From Phytopseudomonas flavescens (GTDB lineage Bacteria > Pseudomonadota > Gammaproteobacteria > Pseudomonadales > Pseudomonadaceae): a stretch of 64,000 nt of DNA. Each line of letters begins with the position of its first letter. Positions within the stretch are counted from its first letter, which is position 1. Of this stretch, positions 17,062 to 24,295 are shown in pieces. The notes beneath the pieces were generated by a model. The model was given only the letters and a program-made list of their open reading frames with translations. It searched no databases and was not told the DNA's origin. The stretch covers positions 81,927 to 145,926 of the forward strand of contig NZ_FNDG01000016.1 in assembly GCF_900100535.1 (NCBI RefSeq), in the 5' to 3' direction. The position numbers and the translations under genes were made by a program.

Positions 17062-18168
17062 ATGAGTCTCGAATTTATCGGCCTGATCGGCCCGCAGGAA
17101 GGCAGTGAATCGCAAGCGGCCCGTGGCCCCGCCGTCGACATCGAGTTCATCAAGGCATTCGCCCAGGCTCAGGAGTACGGTGGCTTCGACAAGGCGCTGC
17201 TGGCGGTCAACACCAGCGCGGCGGATTCGATGATTCTGGCCAGCTATGTCGCCGCCGTGACCGACAGGCTCGGCCTGCTGGTCGCGCACCGCCCGGGCTT
17301 CCAGGCGCCAACCTTCGCCGCCCGGCAGTTCGCCACCCTCGACCACCTCAGCCGTGGCCGTGCCTCGATCAACGTGATCACCGGTGGCGACAGCGGTGAC
17401 CTGCAGCGCGATGGTGACTTCCTCGACAAGGACGCCCGCTATGCGCGCACCGAGGAGTATCTGGATATCTTGCGCAAGGTCTGGACGAGCACCGAGCCCT
17501 TCGATCATCAGGGCGAGCACTACCGTATCGAAGACAATCTGACGCTGGTCAAGCCGGTCCAGAAGCCTCACGTCCCGGTCTACTTTTCCGGCGCATCCGA
17601 CGCTGCGGTGGAAGTCGCCGCCAAGCACGCCGACGTGTACATGATGTGGGGCGAGCCACTGGAACAGGTCCGCGAGCGCATCGCCAAGGTGCGCAAGGCC
17701 GCGGCCAAATACGGCCGCGAAAAGCATATCCGCTTCAGCCTGTCGCTACGGCCGATCCTCGGTGCCACCGAAGATGAAGCCTGGGCCCGCGCCGAGCGCA
17801 TCCTGGCCGATGCCCGTGAACTGATTCATCTGCGCCAGGGCAAACGTCGCGACAAGAACTTCGGCACCAGCAACTCGGGCTCTTCACGGCTGGTCGAGCT
17901 GGCGAGCCAACGCAAGGTGCACGACAAGCGCCTGTGGACCGAGATCGCCGCCCTGAGCGGCGGCGCCGGCAACTCCACCTCGCTGGTGGGCACACCGGAT
18001 CAGGTCGCCGATGCCGCACTGGACTACTACAACGCGGGCATCACCACCTTTCTGTTCCGTGGCTTCGAGCAACTGCGCGATGCGGCGGAATACGGCCAGG
18101 ATCTGCTGCCACGCATTCGCGCCCTGGTCGAGCAGCAAGGCAGTGCGAAGAAAGTCCAGAACGCCTGA
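17062..18168 (+). CDS. SsuD-like FMNH2-dependent sulfonate monooxygenase
   Basis: A 368-residue luciferase-like enzyme of the SsuD branch, distinct from the five NtaA-type copies here. Marks are RPGFQAPTFAARQFATLDHL near residue 80, the SsuD-type INVITGGD near 113, PVYFSGASDAAVEVAAKHAD near 175 and YMMWGEP near 198. SsuD releases sulfite from alkanesulfonates, yielding an aldehyde. The start follows ACAGGAG and gives the expected family length (SsuD is about 380). Sequence motifs do not settle whether it is SsuD proper, the MsuD type or a related enzyme. It has four Met and no Cys. It opens an operon with the FMN oxidase and monooxygenase copy 4. Confidence 0.85.
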   Translation: MSLEFIGLIGPQEGSESQAARGPAVDIEFIKAFAQAQEYGGFDKALLAVNTSAADSMILASYVAAVTDRLGLLVAHRPGFQAPTFAARQFATLDHLSRGRASINVITGGDSGDLQRDGDFLDKDARYARTEEYLDILRKVWTSTEPFDHQGEHYRIEDNLTLVKPVQKPHVPVYFSGASDAAVEVAAKHADVYMMWGEPLEQVRERIAKVRKAAAKYGREKHIRFSLSLRPILGATEDEAWARAERILADARELIHLRQGKRRDKNFGTSNSGSSRLVELASQRKVHDKRLWTEIAALSGGAGNSTSLVGTPDQVADAALDYYNAGITTFLFRGFEQLRDAAEYGQDLLPRIRALVEQQGSAKKVQNA

Positions 18169-18183
18169 GCAGGAATCACCACG

Positions 18184-19380
18184 ATGCCGCCAAGCAGACG
18201 CGACACCCTGGGGATGCTCACTGGAGGTGCCGCCCTGTTGGCGGCACAGTCGGCACTGGGCTCCGAGCACTCGCCACTCAAAGAAAGCCCACGCCGCATG
18301 AAAGAATCATCGACTCCCCGGCAAGCGCCGAAAACCTACAACCTTTTGGAACTGGAAGCGCTCGCATCAGAGGTCATTCCTCGCCCGGCCTTCGATTACA
18401 TCGCACGGGGCGCCGGTGACGAGCAGACCTTGCGGGAGAACCGCACGGCATTCTCCCGAGCCTTCCTCGACCAGCGCATCCTGACCGGCAAGACGGTCAA
18501 GAGCCTGGAGACGAAAATCCTCGGCAGCCCACTGCGTGCACCTGTCGTAGTGTCCGCGATGGCAGCGCACGGTCTGGCGCACCCATCGGCAGAATCCGGC
18601 ACGGCAAAAGGCGCCGCTGCTTATGGAACACTGCTGGGTGTCAGCACCGTCTCGACCCAGAACCTCGAGCAAGTTGCCTCGGCAAGCAACGGTGACAAGT
18701 GGTTCCAGTGCTACCTGACGCGCGACAGCGGCTTCAACCGCGAACTGCTGCAGCGCGCGCACGCTGCGGGTTACAAAGCCATCGTCCTGACTGCAGACGT
18801 GACGGTCGGCGGTAATCGCGAGCAGGACCGGCGCAATAACCTGCGCATGCCAACCCCCGGCAACTTTCTAGATACCAGTAATCGACCTCGTAAGATCGAG
18901 TTCGCATTCGACAGCAGTATCGGCCTGGACAGCCTGGATTTCGTGCGCCAGCACAGTGGTGGTCTGCCGTTGATCGTCAAGGGCGTGACCACCCCGGCAG
19001 ATGCCCGCTCGGTTCTGCAACACGGTGTCGATGCCATCCAGGTTTCCAACCACGGTGGCCGCCAGCTGGACGGCTCCCCGGCAGCGTTCGACTCATTGCA
19101 GCGAGTGGCCGCCGAGGTAAAGGGTCGCGTACCGCTCATCTTCGACAGCGGCATCCGGCGCGGCCTCGATGTGTTCAAGGCCATCGCCGCCGGCGCTGAT
19201 CTGGTCGCAGTCGGTCGTCCTGTGCTCTACGGCCTGGCCCTCAATGGCTCGCAAGGGGTGCAGTGGGTGCTCGAACAGCTCGAGCAGGAACTGCGCATCG
19301 TCATGCAACTTTCCGGCGCCGCCACGCTTGCCGACATCCGCACCACGCCATTGCTGCACAAGCCGTTTTACGACGCATGA
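18184..19380 (+). CDS. Tat-exported FMN-dependent alpha-hydroxy acid oxidase
   Basis: A 398-residue member of the lactate/glycolate oxidase family. The catalytic His lies in the signature SNHGGRQLDG near residue 284, and GIRRGLDVFKAIAAGADLVAVGRP near 320 forms the FMN phosphate site. The N-terminus is unusual: PSRRDTLGMLTGGAALLAA is a twin-arginine signal, so the FMN-loaded enzyme would be sent to the periplasm. Most relatives are cytosolic or loosely membrane bound. It lies 15 bases behind the SsuD-like gene and before monooxygenase copy 4. It might oxidise a 2-hydroxy acid formed from, or attached to, the sulfur compound, but the substrate is unknown. Confidence 0.83.
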   Translation: MPPSRRDTLGMLTGGAALLAAQSALGSEHSPLKESPRRMKESSTPRQAPKTYNLLELEALASEVIPRPAFDYIARGAGDEQTLRENRTAFSRAFLDQRILTGKTVKSLETKILGSPLRAPVVVSAMAAHGLAHPSAESGTAKGAAAYGTLLGVSTVSTQNLEQVASASNGDKWFQCYLTRDSGFNRELLQRAHAAGYKAIVLTADVTVGGNREQDRRNNLRMPTPGNFLDTSNRPRKIEFAFDSSIGLDSLDFVRQHSGGLPLIVKGVTTPADARSVLQHGVDAIQVSNHGGRQLDGSPAAFDSLQRVAAEVKGRVPLIFDSGIRRGLDVFKAIAAGADLVAVGRPVLYGLALNGSQGVQWVLEQLEQELRIVMQLSGAATLADIRTTPLLHKPFYDA

Positions 19381-19461
19381 AGCGCAGCGCTGAGCGACTG
19401 CGCCAGCGCTATGCACCGTGTTAACCCTCACTCGCGACTGGCATGGCCAGGGGATAACAGC

Positions 19462-20820
19462 ATGACTCAACGACAACTGCATTTCGGCGCCATTCTCACG
19501 GGCGTCGGCACCAGCCAGCAGGAATGGCTGAACCCGGAGATTCCCGGCAACGCCAGCATCGACATCGACTGGTACAGGCAGCAGGCACGCGCTGCCGAGG
19601 CGGCCAGGTTCGATTTCGTGTTCATCGTCGACAGCCCCTACATCACGCCGGAGTCGGCACCGCATTTTCTCAATCGCCTGGAGCCTCTGACTCTGCTCTC
19701 CGCCTTGGCCGGCGCCACCGAGCGGATCGGCCTGGTGGCCACCCTGACCACCTCCTACACCGAACCCTTCAACGTTGCACGCCAGTTCGCCTCGCTGGAC
19801 CAGATCAGCCATGGCCGCGCCGGCTGGAACGTGGTGACCACCGGCCTGGAGGGTGCGGCAGGCAACTTTGGCCGCGAGCGGCATATCGACCACGGCGAGC
19901 GTTACCGCCGTGCCCACGAGCACGTTGCGGTAGTACAGGGTTTGTGGGACTCATACGAGGACGATGCCTTCCCACGCGACAAGGCCAGCAGGCGCTTTCT
20001 CGACCCGGCCAAGCAGCACCGCCTGGATCATCAGGGCGAGTTCTTTTCGGTTACCGGCCCCCTGAACATCTCCCGCTCGCCCCAGGGGCAGCCGGTGATC
20101 TTCCAGGCGGGCGTGTCCGAATCCGGCCGCGGCCTGGCTGCCGCCATCGCCGAAGGCATCTTCGCTGGCGTGGACAACTTCGAGGATGCCCGCGAGTACT
20201 ATGCGGACATCAAGCGCCGTACCGCCGAAGCCGGGCGCAACCCCGATCATGTGCTGCTGTTCCCGGGTATCGAGCCGATCATCGCCGACACCGACGAGCA
20301 GGCCCAGGCCATCGAGCGTGAGCGCAAGGGCGAGTTGGACCTGCACAAGGCCCTGGTGCAGTTGGGCCGCCCGTTCAACTACCACGATTTCAGCCAATAC
20401 GAGCTGGACGCGCCCTTCCCCGATCTCGGCGACCTGGGCAGCAACGGCTATCGCGGCCACGCCGAACGCATCAAGCGCGTGGCCCGTGAACAGCACCTGA
20501 CACTGCGCCAGACCGCGCTGCGCTTCGGCCAGCCCTACTCCAGCTTCGTCGGTTCGCCACTCACGGTGGCCAACGAAATAGAGCGCTGGTTCCGCGAAGG
20601 TGCCGTGGACGGTTTCAATATCCACGTTGGCGCTCCCAGCGAATTCGCCCGTTTCACCGGCGAAGTACTGCCTATCCTGCGTGAGCGTGGTCTGTTCCGT
20701 GCCGATTACACCGCGCGCACGCTGCGTGGCCACCTGGGGTTGCCGGTACCTGGCAACCGCCATGCCGACAAGCAGACCGGCGCCCCGCGATCCGCCCCCG
20801 CGCGTGCGTTGCCGGCTTAG
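19462..20820 (+). CDS. LLM-class flavin-dependent monooxygenase, NtaA/SnaA/DszA family (copy 4)
   Basis: A 452-residue luciferase-like monooxygenase, very similar to copies 1 and 2. The ATG at 19462 gives MTQRQLHFGAILTGVG, matching the MSKRQIKLGA start of the others; a longer frame from 19411 adds 17 residues without family support. Marks are FASLDQISHGRAGWNVVTTG near residue 110, GPLNISRSPQGQPVIFQAG near 205 and LRGHLGLPVP, followed by an extra 20-residue polar tail. The chain has no Cys and, by eye, no Met except the first. It is the last gene of the SsuD-like unit, 81 bases behind the oxidase. Confidence 0.86.
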   Translation: MTQRQLHFGAILTGVGTSQQEWLNPEIPGNASIDIDWYRQQARAAEAARFDFVFIVDSPYITPESAPHFLNRLEPLTLLSALAGATERIGLVATLTTSYTEPFNVARQFASLDQISHGRAGWNVVTTGLEGAAGNFGRERHIDHGERYRRAHEHVAVVQGLWDSYEDDAFPRDKASRRFLDPAKQHRLDHQGEFFSVTGPLNISRSPQGQPVIFQAGVSESGRGLAAAIAEGIFAGVDNFEDAREYYADIKRRTAEAGRNPDHVLLFPGIEPIIADTDEQAQAIERERKGELDLHKALVQLGRPFNYHDFSQYELDAPFPDLGDLGSNGYRGHAERIKRVAREQHLTLRQTALRFGQPYSSFVGSPLTVANEIERWFREGAVDGFNIHVGAPSEFARFTGEVLPILRERGLFRADYTARTLRGHLGLPVPGNRHADKQTGAPRSAPARALPA

Positions 20821-20833
20821 GGTCAGATTCGGG

Positions 20834-20876
20834 CGCAAAGGCCTGTCATGCCTCTATACTCGCCAGCCCCTTTGCG
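20834..20876. promoter_or_regulatory. Inverted repeat around a -10-like TATACT
   Basis: CGCAAAGG (20834-20841) and CCTTTGCG (20869-20876) are perfect eight-base inverted copies, flanking TATACT at 20855-20860. They lie just upstream of the TPR gene at 20889. The pair could be an operator over that gene's promoter, or form a hairpin in the mRNA. No good -35 sequence is visible. Confidence 0.3.
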
Positions 20877-20888
20877 AGAAGAATCCGC

Positions 20889-21800
20889 ATGTTCTACGCG
20901 CTCATCGTCGCACTCGTCGTGGTGCCGGTCATCCTCCTGTGGAGGTCGAGGCACTCGGCGCCAACCGAGACCATCTCGGCTGCACACGCTCGCCTGGTCG
21001 AACTCGACGCGCAGCTCATGGATCCCCATGGCGTGTTCAGTATCAGCGAAACGCTGGCCGAGCTCGACGACCTCGAGAACCAGCTTCCTGGCGACGCCGC
21101 AGCAGACCGCGGGCACCTGCTCTACCTGCGCAGCTTCGTGTTGCACCGCGCCGGACGCCCCTGGGAGTCGCTGCCCATGGGGCTCGAGGCACTGCGCATC
21201 GACGACGCCCGGGCCTTTCTGTCGCCGCAACAGCGCGGGCCATTCGCGCACAGCCTGGCCACCCAGGCCCAGGACCTCGGCGAATGGAGCACGGCCATCG
21301 ACACCTACGGCGCGGCGCTCGTGCTGCTTGACGCCGACCCCGACATGAGCGAGGCCCAGCGCCTGGGGGTGCGCAAACGGCTGGCCTACTGCCTGCACGA
21401 AGCCCAGCGTTACACCGAGGCGCTGGAGATCAACAGCGAGGTACTGGCAGGCGCCGAGCGGCTGGTGGGTAGCCACGACGACAGGCTGCTCCCGGTGATC
21501 ACCAACCTGGCCCAGAACACCCATGCACTCGGACAGTTGCACAGCGCTCGCACCTTTCTCGAGCGCAGGCTGGAGATCGCGCACCGGCACGATATTGCCG
21601 ACGAGGTGGACGATAGCCTGTTCCAGCTCGGCGTACTCGCCTTCGAATCGGGCAACGCCGAGGAGGCCGAAGCCTTCATGACGCGTCGACTCGAGCAGGC
21701 GTCGGCGAGCGGCGACGAACAGCGCCTCGCCCAGGCACGGGAAGACTTCGACGCTCTTTATCAGAAGTTGGGTCGCCAGGCGGCCGGGCCGTCGCGCTGA
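20889..21800 (+). CDS. Membrane-anchored tetratricopeptide-repeat protein
   Basis: A 303-residue protein with an N-terminal transmembrane anchor (FYALIVALVVVPVILLW, residues 2-18) followed by helical repeats with TPR character. Examples are LAYCLHEAQRYTEALEINSE near residue 165 and ITNLAQNTHALGQLHSARTF near 200. TPR domains bind partner proteins; the partner here is unknown. Its Met and Cys content is ordinary, unlike its neighbours, and it seems to have its own promoter, so it may not belong to the sulfur island although it lies within it. Confidence 0.65.
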   Translation: MFYALIVALVVVPVILLWRSRHSAPTETISAAHARLVELDAQLMDPHGVFSISETLAELDDLENQLPGDAAADRGHLLYLRSFVLHRAGRPWESLPMGLEALRIDDARAFLSPQQRGPFAHSLATQAQDLGEWSTAIDTYGAALVLLDADPDMSEAQRLGVRKRLAYCLHEAQRYTEALEINSEVLAGAERLVGSHDDRLLPVITNLAQNTHALGQLHSARTFLERRLEIAHRHDIADEVDDSLFQLGVLAFESGNAEEAEAFMTRRLEQASASGDEQRLAQAREDFDALYQKLGRQAAGPSR

Positions 21801-21805
21801 GCAAT

Positions 21806-21852
21806 GCGCCCACGGCGCAGAAGCCAACCGACGGTTTCGCGCCCGTGGGCGC
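21806..21852. terminator. GC-rich hairpin behind the TPR gene
   Basis: GCGCCCACGGCGC (21806-21818) pairs with GCGCCCGTGGGCGC (21839-21852), with one bulged base. It starts six bases after the TPR stop. No T tract follows, so it is a weak intrinsic terminator or an mRNA-stabilising structure. Confidence 0.4.
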
Positions 21853-22013
21853 AGAAAAGCCTGCCGCCACCACGGCACCCTCGCCTTCCAGGCACAACCA
21901 ATACATTAATTAAAATTATAAAACTACAAAAAGATAATTAATTAAAAGAATAATATATTTAGATCGAAATAGTATTTATCAAGCCAGTTTAATTTCCGTA
22001 GATTTTAATCATT

Positions 22014-22037
22014 CCGACCCCTCACCCGGTGGAGGCT
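22014..22037 (+). promoter_or_regulatory. 24-base element shared with 6966-6989
   Basis: CCGACCCCT, then CACCC, then GGTGGAGGC and T. It matches the element at 6966 at 20 of 24 positions and again follows an AT-rich island, but here it lies 137 bases before the next start codon. Unlike the first copy, it has no obvious pairing partner downstream. Confidence 0.4.
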
Positions 22038-22174
22038 ATCGACACGCATGACGCGAGCGAGGAAGTCGGATACCCGGTTGCACGCTGCACTTCCCGTCAT
22101 GTCCCCGTGTTCGATAGATGGCGGGACGTTGAACGATCGACGTCTCATCACCCGATCGCGCCGAGACCAGCGAA

Positions 22175-23011
22175 ATGACCAGCAGAGAGCAATTCCCGCC
22201 CATCCACAGCATCCGTTCGCTGCCCCACGCCAACAATCGGCTGCTGTCTACCGAGGTGCCCGGACAACTCGATCCACAGGCCGAACGCCTGCACCGCAAG
22301 CAGCGCCTGGCAGCCTCGTACCGGCTGTTCGCCGAGCTGGGTTTCGAAGTGGGAGTGGCCGGGCATTTCACGGCCCGCGACCCGATCGAAACCGACCATT
22401 ACTGGATCAACCCGCTGGGTGTAGCGTTCTCGCAGATTCGTGTTTCCGACCTGCTGCGGGTCGATGGCGCAGGCCAGGTGGTAGAAGGCGACGGCCTGCT
22501 CAACACCAGCGCGCTGGATCTGCACCACGAGCTGCAGCGGGCACGCCCCGAGGTGGTCGGCATCGCCCACCTGCATGGCTTTCATGGCCGCGTCTGGTCA
22601 TCGTTCGGACGCCTGTTCGAGCCGATCACCGCCGAGTCGTCGGCCTTCATCGATGATCAGGTGATCTTCGCACGCAATGCCCTGCGCAGTGCCGATGGAG
22701 CGCTGGCGCAGGATCGCCAGATCGTCACCCGGTCATTCGTCGAGCACTTCGCCGCGAATAACCTGCTGGTGTGGCAGAACCATGGCCTGTGGGCCACCGG
22801 CGAAACCGTCGAGAGCGCCGCGTGGCGCTTCATCCAGGCGGATGACAGCGCCCGGGCACACCTGCTGGCCTATGCCGCCGGGCAACCGGTGGTGCCAGAA
22901 ATCGACCCTGCCGACCGCGCCCCCAAGGCACGCCGGGAGTTCTTCGCCTGGGTGAACTTCCTGCCGCTGTGGGATCGCATCATCCGCCAGCAACCAGACC
23001 TTCTGGATTGA
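22175..23011 (+). CDS. Class II aldolase/adducin-family protein
   Basis: A 278-residue cytoplasmic protein of the class II aldolase fold. The zinc ligands are seen as HLHGFHG near residues 130-136 (the His-x-His pair) and WQNHGLW near 193. Members cleave or epimerise phosphorylated sugars; others have diverged to decarboxylases or lyases. Substrate is unknown; it is adjacent to an SsuA-like binding protein and TonB receptor, so a lyase step on an imported organosulfur compound is possible. By eye the protein has no Cys and no Met except the start, which links it to the sulfur-starvation genes. The ribosome site is weak (GAGACC before the ATG). Confidence 0.78.
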   Translation: MTSREQFPPIHSIRSLPHANNRLLSTEVPGQLDPQAERLHRKQRLAASYRLFAELGFEVGVAGHFTARDPIETDHYWINPLGVAFSQIRVSDLLRVDGAGQVVEGDGLLNTSALDLHHELQRARPEVVGIAHLHGFHGRVWSSFGRLFEPITAESSAFIDDQVIFARNALRSADGALAQDRQIVTRSFVEHFAANNLLVWQNHGLWATGETVESAAWRFIQADDSARAHLLAYAAGQPVVPEIDPADRAPKARREFFAWVNFLPLWDRIIRQQPDLLD

Positions 23012-23026
23012 GCGGGAAGCCAGCAC

Positions 23027-23995
23027 ATGCCTACCATCAACCGTCGCTCCCTGCTGCGCAATGGCGCCATTCTGACTGCCGGCGGGCTGCTACCCGGCTG
23101 GGCTGCAGCCGATGACAGCCAGCCGCTGCGGGTCTGGCGCTACAAGGGCACCATCGCCTATTTCCTCGACGATGCCGGTCAGGCACAGGCGCCCTATCCT
23201 CTGGAATGGGTCGATATCGCCGGTGGCAACCTGGTGCTCGAAGCACTGACCAGCAACAGCCTCGACTATGCCTTCATGAGCGAAGTCCCGCCGATCTTCG
23301 CCAGCATCGCCAAGGCTCCGCTGGCCCTGATCGCCAGCTACAGCGGCGACAACAACAAGACCGGCATCGTGGTGAAGAGGAACAGTGGTATTGCCCAGGT
23401 CAGCGACCTCCGTGGCAAACGTATCAGCTACGTGCGTGCCACCAACACGCACTATCTGGTACTCAACATGCTGCGCCAGAACGGCCTGGCGCTGTCCGAT
23501 GTACAGGCCATCCCGCTACCGGCCCAGGACGGCCTGAGTGCCTTCCAGAACGGCCATATCGATGCACTGGTGACCGGTGGCATCAGCGCGATTCATGCCG
23601 AGGCCAACCTCGACGGCGTATTGCTGCAAAGCGCCGAGGGCTATTACTCGGGCAACTACCTGATCTCCACGACCCGAACCGCCTTGGCCAAACCCGGTAA
23701 ACGGGCAGCCATCGGTGATTTTCTGCTGCGTGAAAAAGCCGCCTGGGACTGGATCGAGAGCCACCCCGAACAGTGGGCATTGCGCAGTGAAACGCTCACC
23801 GGCATTCCCCGGGAGCTCTATTTGCAGCAATTCGAACAACGCAGCCAGCCGGCGCGAGTAAGGCCCGTGGACGATGCGGCCATAGAGGCCCAGCAGCAAG
23901 TTGCCGATGTGTTCTACGAGAGCGGCCTGATACGTCAGAAAGTCGATGTCCGCCCACTGTGGGACAAACAGTTCAGCGAACTATTGAGCGGCTGA
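23027..23995 (+). CDS. ABC transporter substrate-binding protein, SsuA-like, without adjacent permease
   Basis: A 322-residue periplasmic binding protein. The N-terminus MPTINRRSLLRNGAILTAGG has a twin-arginine pattern and a hydrophobic core ending near GWAAA, so Tat export is likely. The mature part keeps the NMT1/SsuA pattern: TIAYFLDDAG, TSNSLDYAFMSEVPPIFASIA and LRGKRISYVRATNTHYLVLN. It is only moderately similar to the binding protein at 8990. There is no permease or ATPase beside it, so it may share another importer. It follows the aldolase gene by 15 bases. Sulfur content is low: no Cys and two internal Met. Confidence 0.83.
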   Translation: MPTINRRSLLRNGAILTAGGLLPGWAAADDSQPLRVWRYKGTIAYFLDDAGQAQAPYPLEWVDIAGGNLVLEALTSNSLDYAFMSEVPPIFASIAKAPLALIASYSGDNNKTGIVVKRNSGIAQVSDLRGKRISYVRATNTHYLVLNMLRQNGLALSDVQAIPLPAQDGLSAFQNGHIDALVTGGISAIHAEANLDGVLLQSAEGYYSGNYLISTTRTALAKPGKRAAIGDFLLREKAAWDWIESHPEQWALRSETLTGIPRELYLQQFEQRSQPARVRPVDDAAIEAQQQVADVFYESGLIRQKVDVRPLWDKQFSELLSG

Positions 23996-24295
23996 ACATG
24001 AATAACGAACCCCACTCAACAGCATGAAAGAGCACCTGTTCTAACGATACCGAGCCACCCGTCAGACACAACTTCCCATTCATTGAACGGCAACGCGTCA
24101 ACGTTGCCGCGACGGCGCCCTGCTGCCTGCAAACGGCAACTGACAGCGCGCCAGTACGTGCACGAGAAGTATCAGGCAAGACCCTCAGGGCAAACCCGGG
24201 ATTGTCTCCATCAGGACGAACACACCGTGCAGCGCAAAGCACGAATACCGGGCTCTCAGACGCCTGAACAATTATCGAGAATGAGGGGCAAACGG
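23996..24295 (+). other. 300-base leader before TonB receptor 2, with a hairpin
   Basis: No gene is visible apart from a nine-codon frame at 23998. GGCAACG (24089-24095) and CGTTGCC (24102-24108) form a perfect seven-base stem with a six-base loop. The receptor frame stays open back to 24083, but the signal peptide begins at 24296, so I treat this stretch as untranslated. It may be a spacer between genes of one transcript or carry a separate promoter. Confidence 0.4.

Larger units (their letters stand above)
21801..22174. other. Intergenic region with the longest AT-rich island
   Basis: About 370 bases. After the GC-rich hairpin, bases 21901-22010 are almost entirely A and T. This is the strongest composition break of the sulfur island and presumably the promoter of the rightward genes starting at 22175. 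The shared 24-base element follows at 22014. From 22040 to 22174 I see no gene; this would be the 5' leader of the aldolase gene. Confidence 0.5.

Noticed and set aside
24083..24295. A 71-residue N-terminal extension of TonB receptor 2
   Set aside because: It would put a charged, non-hydrophobic section ahead of the signal peptide; the ATG at 24296 gives a normal export signal and a ribosome site.
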